Assembly (NCBI GenBank): GCA_002327255.1
Contig: DCUM01000086.1
Location: forward strand, 1-9,954
Direction of reading: 5' to 3'
DNA length: 9,954 nt
Source of the DNA: a bacterium UBA2214
GTDB lineage: Bacteria > Zhuqueibacterota > Zhuqueibacteria > Residuimicrobiales > Residuimicrobiaceae
The position numbers were made by a program, and so were the translations under genes. Of this stretch, positions 1 through 6,785 are shown one piece after another; position 1 is the stretch's first letter; each line of letters starts with the position of its first letter. The notes beneath the pieces were generated by a model that saw only the letters and a list, made by a program, of their open reading frames with translations, ran no database searches and was not told the origin of the DNA.

Positions 1-1518
1 GTGGACGAACTGGCCGCACCGCAGCTCGTGATCTCGGGATGGATACTCATCCTTCTCTACATGGCCGTGACCCTGTTCTTCGTCATTCGCGGCGCCCTGA
101 AAATCAGGAGCATCTCCGACTATGCCGTCGGCAACGTCACTTTCTCCCCGGCCGCCGTCGGTCTGGCGCTGGCTGCCTCCATGACCAGCGCCGCCACCTT
201 CATCATCAATCCCGGTCTCATCGCTTTCTATGGCATCAGCGCGGTCATCTCCTATGCCCTGGTGCTGCCCGCCGCCGCCATGGTCTCCCTGGTTGTGCTC
301 ACCAAAGGCTTTCGCAAACACGGTACCGCGGTCAAAGCCCTGACCATGGCGCAATGGATGGGCACACGCTACAAAAGCAGGGGCTTTGCTCTCTTTTTCG
401 CCTTCCTCTCCCTCTTGCTCATCACCTTCATCGTGCTCATCATGGTCGGGTTGGTACAGGTGCTCTCCAAGACCCTCAATGTCTCGCAGCTCCATATCCT
501 CATCGGCATCGCCGTCTTCATTTTTGGTTATATGGCCTTCGGCGGCGCCAACTCCATGGTGTACACCAATACCGTACAGGCGCTCTTGATGCTGATCGTG
601 GCGTTCATTCTGCTGGGATCCGGGTATGAACATTTCAGCCAGGGTGTGCACGGGTTCCTGAACAAACTCGCCGCCATCGATCCCCGGCTGGCGCAGCCGA
701 CCAATGAGAGCAGCTTTCTCTTCCGCGATTTCTTTGAGATCTATATCGCCCAGATCATCGTCGGCATCGCCATCGTCTGCCAGCCGCATATCATCACCAA
801 ATCGCTGTTGCTCAAATCCGACAAAGAGGTGAACCGCTATCTGCTCGTCGGCATCATCACGCAGATGCTCTTCTTTTTCGTGGTCTTTGCCGGTTTGTAT
901 GCCCGGCTGGCCTTTCCGGACCTGACCGTGAACGGCACCGCCCTGAAGGTGGATCAGATCATGTCCGCCTATGTGGTCAAGGAATTTCCCGTATTCGTCG
1001 GACTCGTTGTGGTGATGGGCTTGATGTCCGCCGGCATCTCCACCCTCGAAGGACTCATCCAATCGCTGTCGACGACCATCACCGCGGATATCATCAAACC
1101 ACTCTTTGGTGGCTTTCTCCCCAGTGATGAAAACAGACGCGCCAAAGCGGAAATCCGCATCAATAAAATCATCATCGTCTTTCTGGCGCTGGCTTCCATA
1201 CTGCTCTCCTACCGGCAGATTTATCATCCCAAATTGAGCGTGGCGATGTTTGCACAAAATGGCGTCTACGGCTATTTCGCCGCCGCCTTTGTGCCGATCG
1301 TTCTGGGACTCTTTGTTAAAAATGTGCCCAAAAGGGTGCCCATCGTATCTTCCATGGTTGCGGTAATGGTTCACTTTGCGATGTACTATGGCAAGATCAT
1401 GGTGCCTTTCACCAAATCAAGCGGCGAGAATCCCGGCGTGGCGGCGGCGGTGGCGATCATTGCCGCGGTGCTGGCAGGCAGCTTGACTTATCAACTATCC
1501 CGGGAGAAGAGGGCATGA
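1..1518 (+). CDS. Sodium:solute symporter family (SSS) transporter, start at window edge
   Basis: Inner-membrane secondary transporter predicted to couple uptake of a small solute to the sodium gradient. The 505 residues are mostly hydrophobic segments, about 13 by eye, the first at about residues 9-31, which fits the usual SSS size and fold. The core helix with ALAASMTSAATF (residues 56-67) corresponds to the unwound first core helix of PutP/vSGLT-type proteins. GISTLEG (345-351) with S347/T348 sits where the family has the Ser/Thr pair that binds sodium in the eighth core helix. The substrate cannot be read from sequence. The next gene, an acyl-CoA synthetase, overlaps its stop by four bases, which favours a carboxylate. 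The reading begins with GTG at base 1. The N-terminus is about the normal length for the family, but an upstream start outside the window cannot be excluded. Family is certain in my view; substrate and exact start are not. Confidence 0.88.
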   Translation: MDELAAPQLVISGWILILLYMAVTLFFVIRGALKIRSISDYAVGNVTFSPAAVGLALAASMTSAATFIINPGLIAFYGISAVISYALVLPAAAMVSLVVLTKGFRKHGTAVKALTMAQWMGTRYKSRGFALFFAFLSLLLITFIVLIMVGLVQVLSKTLNVSQLHILIGIAVFIFGYMAFGGANSMVYTNTVQALLMLIVAFILLGSGYEHFSQGVHGFLNKLAAIDPRLAQPTNESSFLFRDFFEIYIAQIIVGIAIVCQPHIITKSLLLKSDKEVNRYLLVGIITQMLFFFVVFAGLYARLAFPDLTVNGTALKVDQIMSAYVVKEFPVFVGLVVVMGLMSAGISTLEGLIQSLSTTITADIIKPLFGGFLPSDENRRAKAEIRINKIIIVFLALASILLSYRQIYHPKLSVAMFAQNGVYGYFAAAFVPIVLGLFVKNVPKRVPIVSSMVAVMVHFAMYYGKIMVPFTKSSGENPGVAAAVAIIAAVLAGSLTYQLSREKRA

Positions 1519-3011
1519 TCGCTTTCGAAACCGACTGGCTGAAAAAATGGGGGCAGTATACGCCGCAGCGGATGGCGCTCCGCGAGTACAGCCGTCAAAT
1601 CGAATGGACCTATGCGGACATGAACCGGCGCGTCAATGCGCTGGCGCATCATCTGATCCATGATCTCAACCTGCACAAGGGCGACCGCATCGCGGTCTAT
1701 TCCAAAAACCGCGCCGAATATGTCTTCCTCTTCTTCGCCTGCGTCAAATCGGGATTGATCCTCATCCCTTTGAATTTCCGTCTGATGCCCCGCGAACTCG
1801 ATCACCTGATCCGCGACGCCGAACCGCAACTTTTTCTCTTCGAGTCCGAGTTCGCCGCTCTCACAGAGAAGCTTGAGACGCTCAAGACCATCCCGCTGCG
1901 GATGGAAATCGAAAGCCTGCAAACCTTTCTCACCGGACCCCTCAAAACGGAAGCATTCACCCCGGCTCAGCCCATCGGCGCAGAGGAGCTGGTGATGATC
2001 CTTTACACCGCCGGCACCACCGGACTCCCCAAAGGAGCGATGATCAACCACCGCATGCTCTTCTGGAATTCCGTCAACACGGCGCTGCGGCTCGACATCA
2101 CCTCTGCAGACCATACGCAGAGCTATGCGCCCTTTTTTCATACCGGCGGCTGGAATGTGCTGCTCACTCCTTTCTTCCACCACGGCGCCTCGCATACGCT
2201 GCTGGAGCGGTTCGACGCCGACCTGATTTTAAAACTGATGGAATCGGAAAAGACCACCCTGATATTCGGCGTGCCCACCATGATGCAGATGCTGGCGGAT
2301 TCCCCCTCGTTCGATCAGGTTGATCTGTCGTCGGCGCGCTACGCAATCGTCGGCGGAAGCCCCATGCCGATTCCGCTCATCAACCGCTGGCACCAAAAAG
2401 GGATTTTCATCCGCCAGGGCTATGGGCTCACGGAAGTGGGCCCCAATTGCTATTCGTTGCATCAGGATGACGCGGTGCGCAAGAGGGGTTCGATAGGCTT
2501 CCCCAATTTCTACTTTGAAGCCAAAATCATGGATGACCATGGCCAGGAACTGGGCGCCCACCAGGTCGGTGAATTATGGCTGAAATCCCCGGTCGTCACA
2601 CCCGGCTATTGGCGCGACGAGGAGGCCACCCGCCAGGCCATCACCGACGGCTGGTTTCATACCGGCGATATGGTACAGCGGGATGAGGAAGGGTATTGTT
2701 ATGTCGTCGATCGCAAGAAAAATATGTTCATCAGCGGCGGCGAAAACGTCTATCCCGCCGAAGTGGAAAAATTCCTCTACACGCACGAAGCGATCAAGGA
2801 AGTGACTGTCATCGGGGTGCCGGATGAAAAATGGGGTGAAGTGGGCAAGGCATATGTCGTGCTGAAACCCGGCTATACGGTGACCGGGGAGGACATCCTC
2901 ACCTACTGCAAGGGAGAACTGGCCAAATATAAAACACCAAAGTATGTAAAATTGCTGGATGAATTGCCCAGGAATGAAGCCGGCAAAATCAATCGCAAGG
3001 CACTGGAATGA
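1515..3011 (+). CDS. AMP-forming acyl-CoA synthetase (ANL superfamily)
   Basis: Cytoplasmic ligase that activates a carboxylic acid to an acyl-adenylate with ATP and transfers it to coenzyme A. The 498 residues show the superfamily motifs in order: phosphate-binding loop YTAGTTGLPKG (164-174), GYGLTE (302-307), GWFHTGD (379-385), hinge region DRKKNMFISGGENVYP (399-414), and PRNEAGK with the predicted adenylation lysine K491 near the C-terminus. Length and motif spacing match medium/long-chain fatty-acid-type ligases, but aryl or other acids are possible. The P-loop has Ala166 where Ser is commoner; the family pattern permits it. The ATG overlaps the symporter stop as ATGA, with GGAG and AGAGG upstream, so translational coupling is likely. 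The acid used is unknown; a fadD or menE label would be over-precise. Confidence 0.93.
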   Translation: MIAFETDWLKKWGQYTPQRMALREYSRQIEWTYADMNRRVNALAHHLIHDLNLHKGDRIAVYSKNRAEYVFLFFACVKSGLILIPLNFRLMPRELDHLIRDAEPQLFLFESEFAALTEKLETLKTIPLRMEIESLQTFLTGPLKTEAFTPAQPIGAEELVMILYTAGTTGLPKGAMINHRMLFWNSVNTALRLDITSADHTQSYAPFFHTGGWNVLLTPFFHHGASHTLLERFDADLILKLMESEKTTLIFGVPTMMQMLADSPSFDQVDLSSARYAIVGGSPMPIPLINRWHQKGIFIRQGYGLTEVGPNCYSLHQDDAVRKRGSIGFPNFYFEAKIMDDHGQELGAHQVGELWLKSPVVTPGYWRDEEATRQAITDGWFHTGDMVQRDEEGYCYVVDRKKNMFISGGENVYPAEVEKFLYTHEAIKEVTVIGVPDEKWGEVGKAYVVLKPGYTVTGEDILTYCKGELAKYKTPKYVKLLDELPRNEAGKINRKALE

Positions 3012-3234
3012 TCACTTTTTTCCCCCTGAGGAACGGCCAATGAGTATCTGAGAGTAACAAACTGACCATTTCTGGCAACATATTTTGAACATCCCATTAC
3101 AAACACATAACAACGAACAGATGATAAATGCCCAATATATTGTTTGACTTTATGGGCTCTGGCTCGTCCAGATTTATGAGTTCATATTAATCAATGCACC
3201 ACCCTTCACTTTTACTTTACAAGGAGGATTCACC

Positions 3235-3735
3235 ATGAAACGTTCTCTGCTGATCTTGACCGTCCTGTTCGGGATGTTCCTGATGGCGTCCTGCGACAAG
3301 GATGATGACAGCGGCACCAATCCGGTCGCCAAAACCGAAGACTGGGTGGGCACCTGGCTGAGCGCCGGCGCCAACGTCGCGCCGCTCCTCGCTGTCGCTC
3401 CTTTCAACATCGACAGCGTTCGCGTCGAGTTCAAGGACAACCAGACGCTCACCATGGCTTCCCACGTCAAAAACGGCGCCTGGACCACCATGCCCGGGAC
3501 TTATGTGGTGACCAAGGCCGCCACAGGCACCATTCATTCCATAAGCATTGTCTATGCGGCCTATTCCCAGGGCGGCATCTTTCAGGTCACCAAGGGTACG
3601 CCCGATACCATGCAGCTGGAAGTCATCCAGACCGTGCCGGCGATTCCGTTCCAGCCGCGCACCCCGGAAACCGGCTTTGGTTCCGATGCGGCGCTGGGCG
3701 TCCTGAATATCCAGAAATACGTACGCACCAAGTAA
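3235..3735 (+). CDS. Small lipocalin-like lipoprotein, possibly surface exposed
   Basis: A 166-residue lipoprotein of unknown function. The N-terminus is a lipoprotein signal: basic KR, a hydrophobic core, then LMASC with the lipidated cysteine at C20. The residues straight after it are DKDDD, an acidic run like the lipoprotein export signal described for surface lipoproteins of Bacteroidota. The mature part begins with DWVGTW (36-41), the G-x-W motif that opens many lipocalin-like barrels, followed by alternating beta-strand-like segments, and ends at KYVRTK. This suggests a single small beta-barrel that could bind a hydrophobic ligand, but the fold is inferred from one motif and strand pattern. 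The start is firm: AAGGAGG at 3221-3227, seven bases before the ATG. The strong ribosome site suggests high expression. A hairpin at 3754-3795 follows, then an outer-membrane barrel gene. Confidence 0.82.
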   Translation: MKRSLLILTVLFGMFLMASCDKDDDSGTNPVAKTEDWVGTWLSAGANVAPLLAVAPFNIDSVRVEFKDNQTLTMASHVKNGAWTTMPGTYVVTKAATGTIHSISIVYAAYSQGGIFQVTKGTPDTMQLEVIQTVPAIPFQPRTPETGFGSDAALGVLNIQKYVRTK

Positions 3736-3753
3736 TTTCCACGGCTTGACACA

Positions 3754-3800
3754 GCGGCATTGCGAAGGCACGCTACGTGGGATTCGCAATGCCGCTTCTT
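3754..3800 (+). terminator. Long hairpin between lipoprotein and barrel genes, probable terminator or attenuator
   Basis: GCGGCATTGCGAA (3754-3766) pairs perfectly over 13 bases with TTCGCAATGCCGC (3783-3795). Inside the 16-base loop, CACG (3769-3772) can pair again with CGTG (3776-3779). The 3' side continues with TTCTT, a short and broken T-rich tract. It starts 18 bases after the lipoprotein stop. It could end most transcripts of the small gene while allowing some read-through to the barrel gene, or protect the 3' end of the message. The stem is directly seen; terminator activity is inferred. Confidence 0.65.
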
Positions 3801-3858
3801 CATTCAGAACAAGTACTTTCATCGGTCAACCCTGTTTTCAAAAAAAGTGAGTGGATGC

Positions 3859-5400
3859 ATGAAAACGATCAAATGGTTATTCGCCGCTCTGTTACTGAGT
3901 GCCTTCTCCCTGCCAGCCCAGGTTCCGGCCCCGTTCCCCGAAAAAGAGGAAAAGCCGGATAAAAAAGAGGTCACGCTGATCGGCTACTATTTTATGCGCG
4001 CCGAACAGAGCAACACCGCGCCGACCAATGAGTTTCTGAAAGGCCAGGTGGTGGGACGTCTTTTCGGCGGCAACACCGTGCAGACATCGAACGCCCGTTC
4101 CAGCTTTATCGAGCAGCGCTTCATTCCCATGATTGCCTATTCGCCGCGTCTGTTCGACGGCTGGGCGACGGTGCGCATGAATCTCGAATTCGACTGGACC
4201 CTGGGCGACGCCAACTATGGCGCGGGCGGCAATCTCGGCGGCGCCTTTGCCGCGGACTTTGTCAATGTGCAGACGCAAAACCTCTTCATCGAATTTCGTC
4301 CGCAAAAAACCTTTGTCGTCAATGCCGGTCTGACCCGGCTTTTCGACAACGTCGCCGTGCCGGCATACACCTCGACCAGTCAACTCCTGCAAACCGGCTA
4401 CCGCCTCGCCTTCTGGGGTTCCGATGCCAGTGGTTTCGCCATGCACAAAACCTGGGCCAACCAGCGCATCAAAACCGGGGCTTATCAACTCTATGAAAAC
4501 AACGTCAACGAAGACGATGACGTCAACCTCTTCGAAGTCAATTATGAACACGATCTCGACATCGTCAACTCCATCGGCATTTCTTACTGGCGTCTGCGCG
4601 ATCGCGCCAGCGGTGAGGGCGGGGTCTCCATCCTCGGCCAGGGATTGAATTGTACCCTCAGCGGCTACAACGGCGTGTTCAATTTTGATTTTGGCAATCA
4701 GAGATACTCCGCCGACATCAACTGGCTCGGCACCCATTTCCATGGCAATCCGCTGCTGAACCAGGGCCGCTTCGGCTACAACGGTTTCGCGGTGCTGAAT
4801 TTTGGCCAGGCCAAAACCGCGACACAAAAAGTCGACATCATGGGATTTGCGGGCAATGCACGCCTGGCTTACAAATACGGCAGAACCGCCAGCGATTACG
4901 TGGCCCTCGACGGTTTGTACACCACGGGTGACAAACACAATATCCGGGACGGCAAGTACAGCGGCGTTTTGACGGGCAACAACTGGACCTCCCCCGGCGC
5001 CGTCTTTTTTGGGCACGGCCTCTATCTGCTCCTGCCGCATGGCAATGTGGTCAACCGGTTCACCGGCGCCGTGCTCGACATCCAGAACATCGGCTATGGC
5101 TTTGCCGGTGGTTCCGTGGTGGCTTCCCGCGATATCGTGCGCAACAAACTCAAGGTCAAAGCCGGGCTGGGCAGCGGATTCGCACCCGTCGCACCGTATC
5201 AGGGCGGCAACGTCATCGGCACCGAACTGAATTTCAACCTCTGCTACACGCTCCGCGTTTTCATGGACCTGGAACTCCACGCGGCCTATTTAAAGCTGGG
5301 CGATTTCTTCGATGCGCCTGTAATTAACAATCGTGAAACCCCTGGACGTCCCCAGGATCCCTGGACCATTTTTGCCACTCTGAAATGGATCATGTTTTGA
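3859..5400 (+). CDS. Outer-membrane beta-barrel (porin-like) protein
   Basis: A 513-residue protein predicted to sit in the outer membrane. It opens with a signal peptide (MKTIKW, hydrophobic core, SLPA|Q with likely cleavage after A20), then a charged E/K linker at about residues 23-35. The rest consists of amphipathic alternating strands rich in aromatic, Gly and Asn residues, with typical turns, and ends ATLKWIMF with the terminal aromatic residue usual for barrels inserted by BamA. No catalytic motif, TonB box or plug domain is visible, so a passive channel is likelier than a TonB-dependent receptor. The reading frame stays open upstream to 3760, but that extension runs through the hairpin and would bury the signal peptide, so ATG 3859 is chosen. 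GTG 3847 is an in-frame alternative. The ribosome site is weak. The downstream hydrolase begins 10 bases after the stop. The exact porin family and its solute are not recognised. Confidence 0.8.
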   Translation: MKTIKWLFAALLLSAFSLPAQVPAPFPEKEEKPDKKEVTLIGYYFMRAEQSNTAPTNEFLKGQVVGRLFGGNTVQTSNARSSFIEQRFIPMIAYSPRLFDGWATVRMNLEFDWTLGDANYGAGGNLGGAFAADFVNVQTQNLFIEFRPQKTFVVNAGLTRLFDNVAVPAYTSTSQLLQTGYRLAFWGSDASGFAMHKTWANQRIKTGAYQLYENNVNEDDDVNLFEVNYEHDLDIVNSIGISYWRLRDRASGEGGVSILGQGLNCTLSGYNGVFNFDFGNQRYSADINWLGTHFHGNPLLNQGRFGYNGFAVLNFGQAKTATQKVDIMGFAGNARLAYKYGRTASDYVALDGLYTTGDKHNIRDGKYSGVLTGNNWTSPGAVFFGHGLYLLLPHGNVVNRFTGAVLDIQNIGYGFAGGSVVASRDIVRNKLKVKAGLGSGFAPVAPYQGGNVIGTELNFNLCYTLRVFMDLELHAAYLKLGDFFDAPVINNRETPGRPQDPWTIFATLKWIMF

Positions 5401-5410
5401 GGAGCGTGAA

Positions 5411-6355
5411 ATGAAATATCTACTAATCTTAATGATGGTGAGCGCCATGATGGTCACAGGATGCGCGACCTCCAGATACTACCAATTGGAGAAAAAAGAA
5501 TTCGATGATTTCGATTATGGTTTTGCGACCAAAAAGATAGCCGTGCGCAACATCCAAATCTCCGTCATCGACGAGGGCCGTTCGGACAAGGTGCTCTTGC
5601 TCATTCACGGACTCGGTTCCTATGCCAAAGGCTGGAGAAAAAACATCCCGGAACTGACGAAACAGTACCGCGTCATCGCCGTCGATCTGCCGGGGTACGG
5701 CAAGTCGGACAAGGGCTTTTACCCCTATTCGATGCCCTTCTTTGCCACCGTCCTGACTGAGTTGTTGACGGAATTGCGCATCGACAAGGCCACCTTTGTC
5801 GGCCACTCCATGGGCGGTCAGATCGCCATGGTCACTTCGCTGCTCTTCCCGGAGCGGGTGGAGCGTCTGGTGCTGATCTCACCCGCCGGTTTTGAAAGAT
5901 TCACCGATGGCGAAGGCGCCTGGATGTCCAAAGCCATGACGCCGGAATTTGTGCACGACACACCCATCCGCAACATCGACATCAATCTCAAGTCCAACTT
6001 TTACAGCTATCCACAGGACGCCAGTTTCATGATCACCGAGCGCATTCAGATGCGCGGCGCCAAAGATTTCGACAATTACTGCTATGCGGTTTCCAAAAAT
6101 GTGGCGGCGATGCTGGATTATCCGATGTGGGACAAACTGGGTCGCATCGGTCATAAAACGCTGATCCTGTTCGGAGAAAACGACAATTTGATTCCCAATC
6201 CCTTTCTCCACGGCGGCAGCACGGCCGACATCGCCCGGATCGGTCACAGTCAAATCAAGGACAACCAGCTCATCCTGATTCCGGAATGCGGCCACTTCGC
6301 CCAGTTCGAGAAAGCCGATGTGGTCAATCAGGCAATCGTCCAGTTTATGGATTAG
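5411..6355 (+). CDS. Alpha/beta-hydrolase lipoprotein (esterase/lipase-like)
   Basis: A 314-residue serine hydrolase anchored to a membrane by lipid. The signal ends VTGC with C18 as the lipidated residue. CATS follows, with no acidic export signal, so a periplasm-facing location is likely. The alpha/beta-hydrolase core is complete: oxyanion-loop HGLG (66-69), DLPGYGKS, nucleophile elbow GHSMGG with S133, acid D258 in LILFGENDNLIP, and H295 in ECGHFAQFE. The cap between them (about 155-235) would set specificity. The sequence resembles the broad meta-cleavage-hydrolase/esterase group; the substrate is not readable, but an ester or thioester is the default expectation. GGAG at 5401-5404 lies directly after the barrel stop and six bases before the ATG, so the two genes are almost certainly cotranscribed. 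That pairing suggests the enzyme acts on what the barrel admits. Confidence 0.88.
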   Translation: MKYLLILMMVSAMMVTGCATSRYYQLEKKEFDDFDYGFATKKIAVRNIQISVIDEGRSDKVLLLIHGLGSYAKGWRKNIPELTKQYRVIAVDLPGYGKSDKGFYPYSMPFFATVLTELLTELRIDKATFVGHSMGGQIAMVTSLLFPERVERLVLISPAGFERFTDGEGAWMSKAMTPEFVHDTPIRNIDINLKSNFYSYPQDASFMITERIQMRGAKDFDNYCYAVSKNVAAMLDYPMWDKLGRIGHKTLILFGENDNLIPNPFLHGGSTADIARIGHSQIKDNQLILIPECGHFAQFEKADVVNQAIVQFMD

Positions 6356-6364
6356 GATTCATCA

Positions 6365-6392
6365 GGAGCGCCGGGGAGCCCCCCGGCGCTCC
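6365..6392 (+). terminator. GC-rich hairpin after the hydrolase gene
   Basis: GGAGCGCCGGGG (6365-6376) pairs perfectly over 12 bases with CCCCGGCGCTCC (6381-6392) around a four-base loop AGCC. It begins 10 bases after the hydrolase stop. There is only ATT after the stem and no real T tract, so it may be a terminator that needs Rho or other factors, or a 3'-end stabiliser. It is the natural end of the barrel-hydrolase unit. Confidence 0.68.
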
Positions 6393-6785
6393 ATTCCCCG
6401 CCAAACCCGATCGTGCAGAGCGGACGCTGCTGTGAACGGCCTCCAGTGATGGCGATACCATACCGCTCCGTAAATCATCGTTAAACCGCACTGTAGTGTA
6501 TAGTCCCGGGGGTTAATTTATTTGCTTCTTGTGTGACAGGCATCAACTAGCCGTGGCAAAATACTTTTGCATCTGGGCGCTGATCGTCGTATATTGTCGT
6601 TAAAATAACCGGACGAGTTCTTCCTGGTGACAAGTCCTCGCTTTTGCCCCTTTTGCGCCGATGCCAGCAGATGTGATCGCGTCCGCAGGCAGGCTCCAAA
6701 ATAACGGTAACGTAACAGGTTCATCCAGTCGCTTCCAGTTTGACATCGAACGGACTCGCACTTTGTTCTAAAGAGGACTCCATAT
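6393..6785 (+). other. Non-coding spacer and probable leader of the beta-helix gene
   Basis: This stretch of about 390 bases between the hairpin and the next start codon shows no convincing gene on either strand. It holds a candidate promoter (6566-6595), a small inverted repeat CACT/AGTG (6489-6498), clustered TAAC repeats near 6703-6717, and the ribosome site AAGAGG (6771-6776) of the next gene, nine bases before its ATG. A TTGACA at 6740-6745 lies too close to the ribosome site to be a useful promoter for this gene. No known riboswitch is recognised. Confidence 0.5.
6566..6595 (+). promoter_or_regulatory. Candidate sigma-70-like promoter for the beta-helix gene
   Basis: TTTGCA (6566-6571) and TATATT (6590-6595) are separated by 18 bases. 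The -10 box matches five of six consensus positions and the -35 box four of six. Transcription would start near 6602 and leave a leader of roughly 185 bases before the ATG at 6786. If the host belongs to Bacteroidota, whose main sigma factor prefers other boxes, this reading weakens. Confidence 0.3.

Noticed and set aside
1491..2195. 234-codon minus-strand open frame across the symporter-ligase junction
   Set aside because: It overlaps two well-supported genes and shows no family motif; explained as a codon-bias shadow.
3144..3190. TTGACT at 3144-3149 as a promoter for the small lipoprotein
   Set aside because: No acceptable -10 box lies at the right distance; the AT-rich matches nearby are 22 or more bases away.
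3760..3858. Upstream extension of the barrel gene to ATG 3760
   Set aside because: The added 33 residues run through the hairpin and would place a polar stretch before a normal signal peptide; ATG 3859 gives a proper export signal.
3892..5280. 462-codon open frame on the minus strand opposite the barrel gene
   Set aside because: It mirrors the codon bias of the plus-strand gene, has no ribosome site or recognisable domain, and the plus-strand frame has a signal peptide and barrel pattern.
6740..6770. TTGACA at 6740-6745 as a promoter for the beta-helix gene
   Set aside because: No good -10 box follows at 16-18 bases, and the transcript would begin at or beyond the ribosome site.
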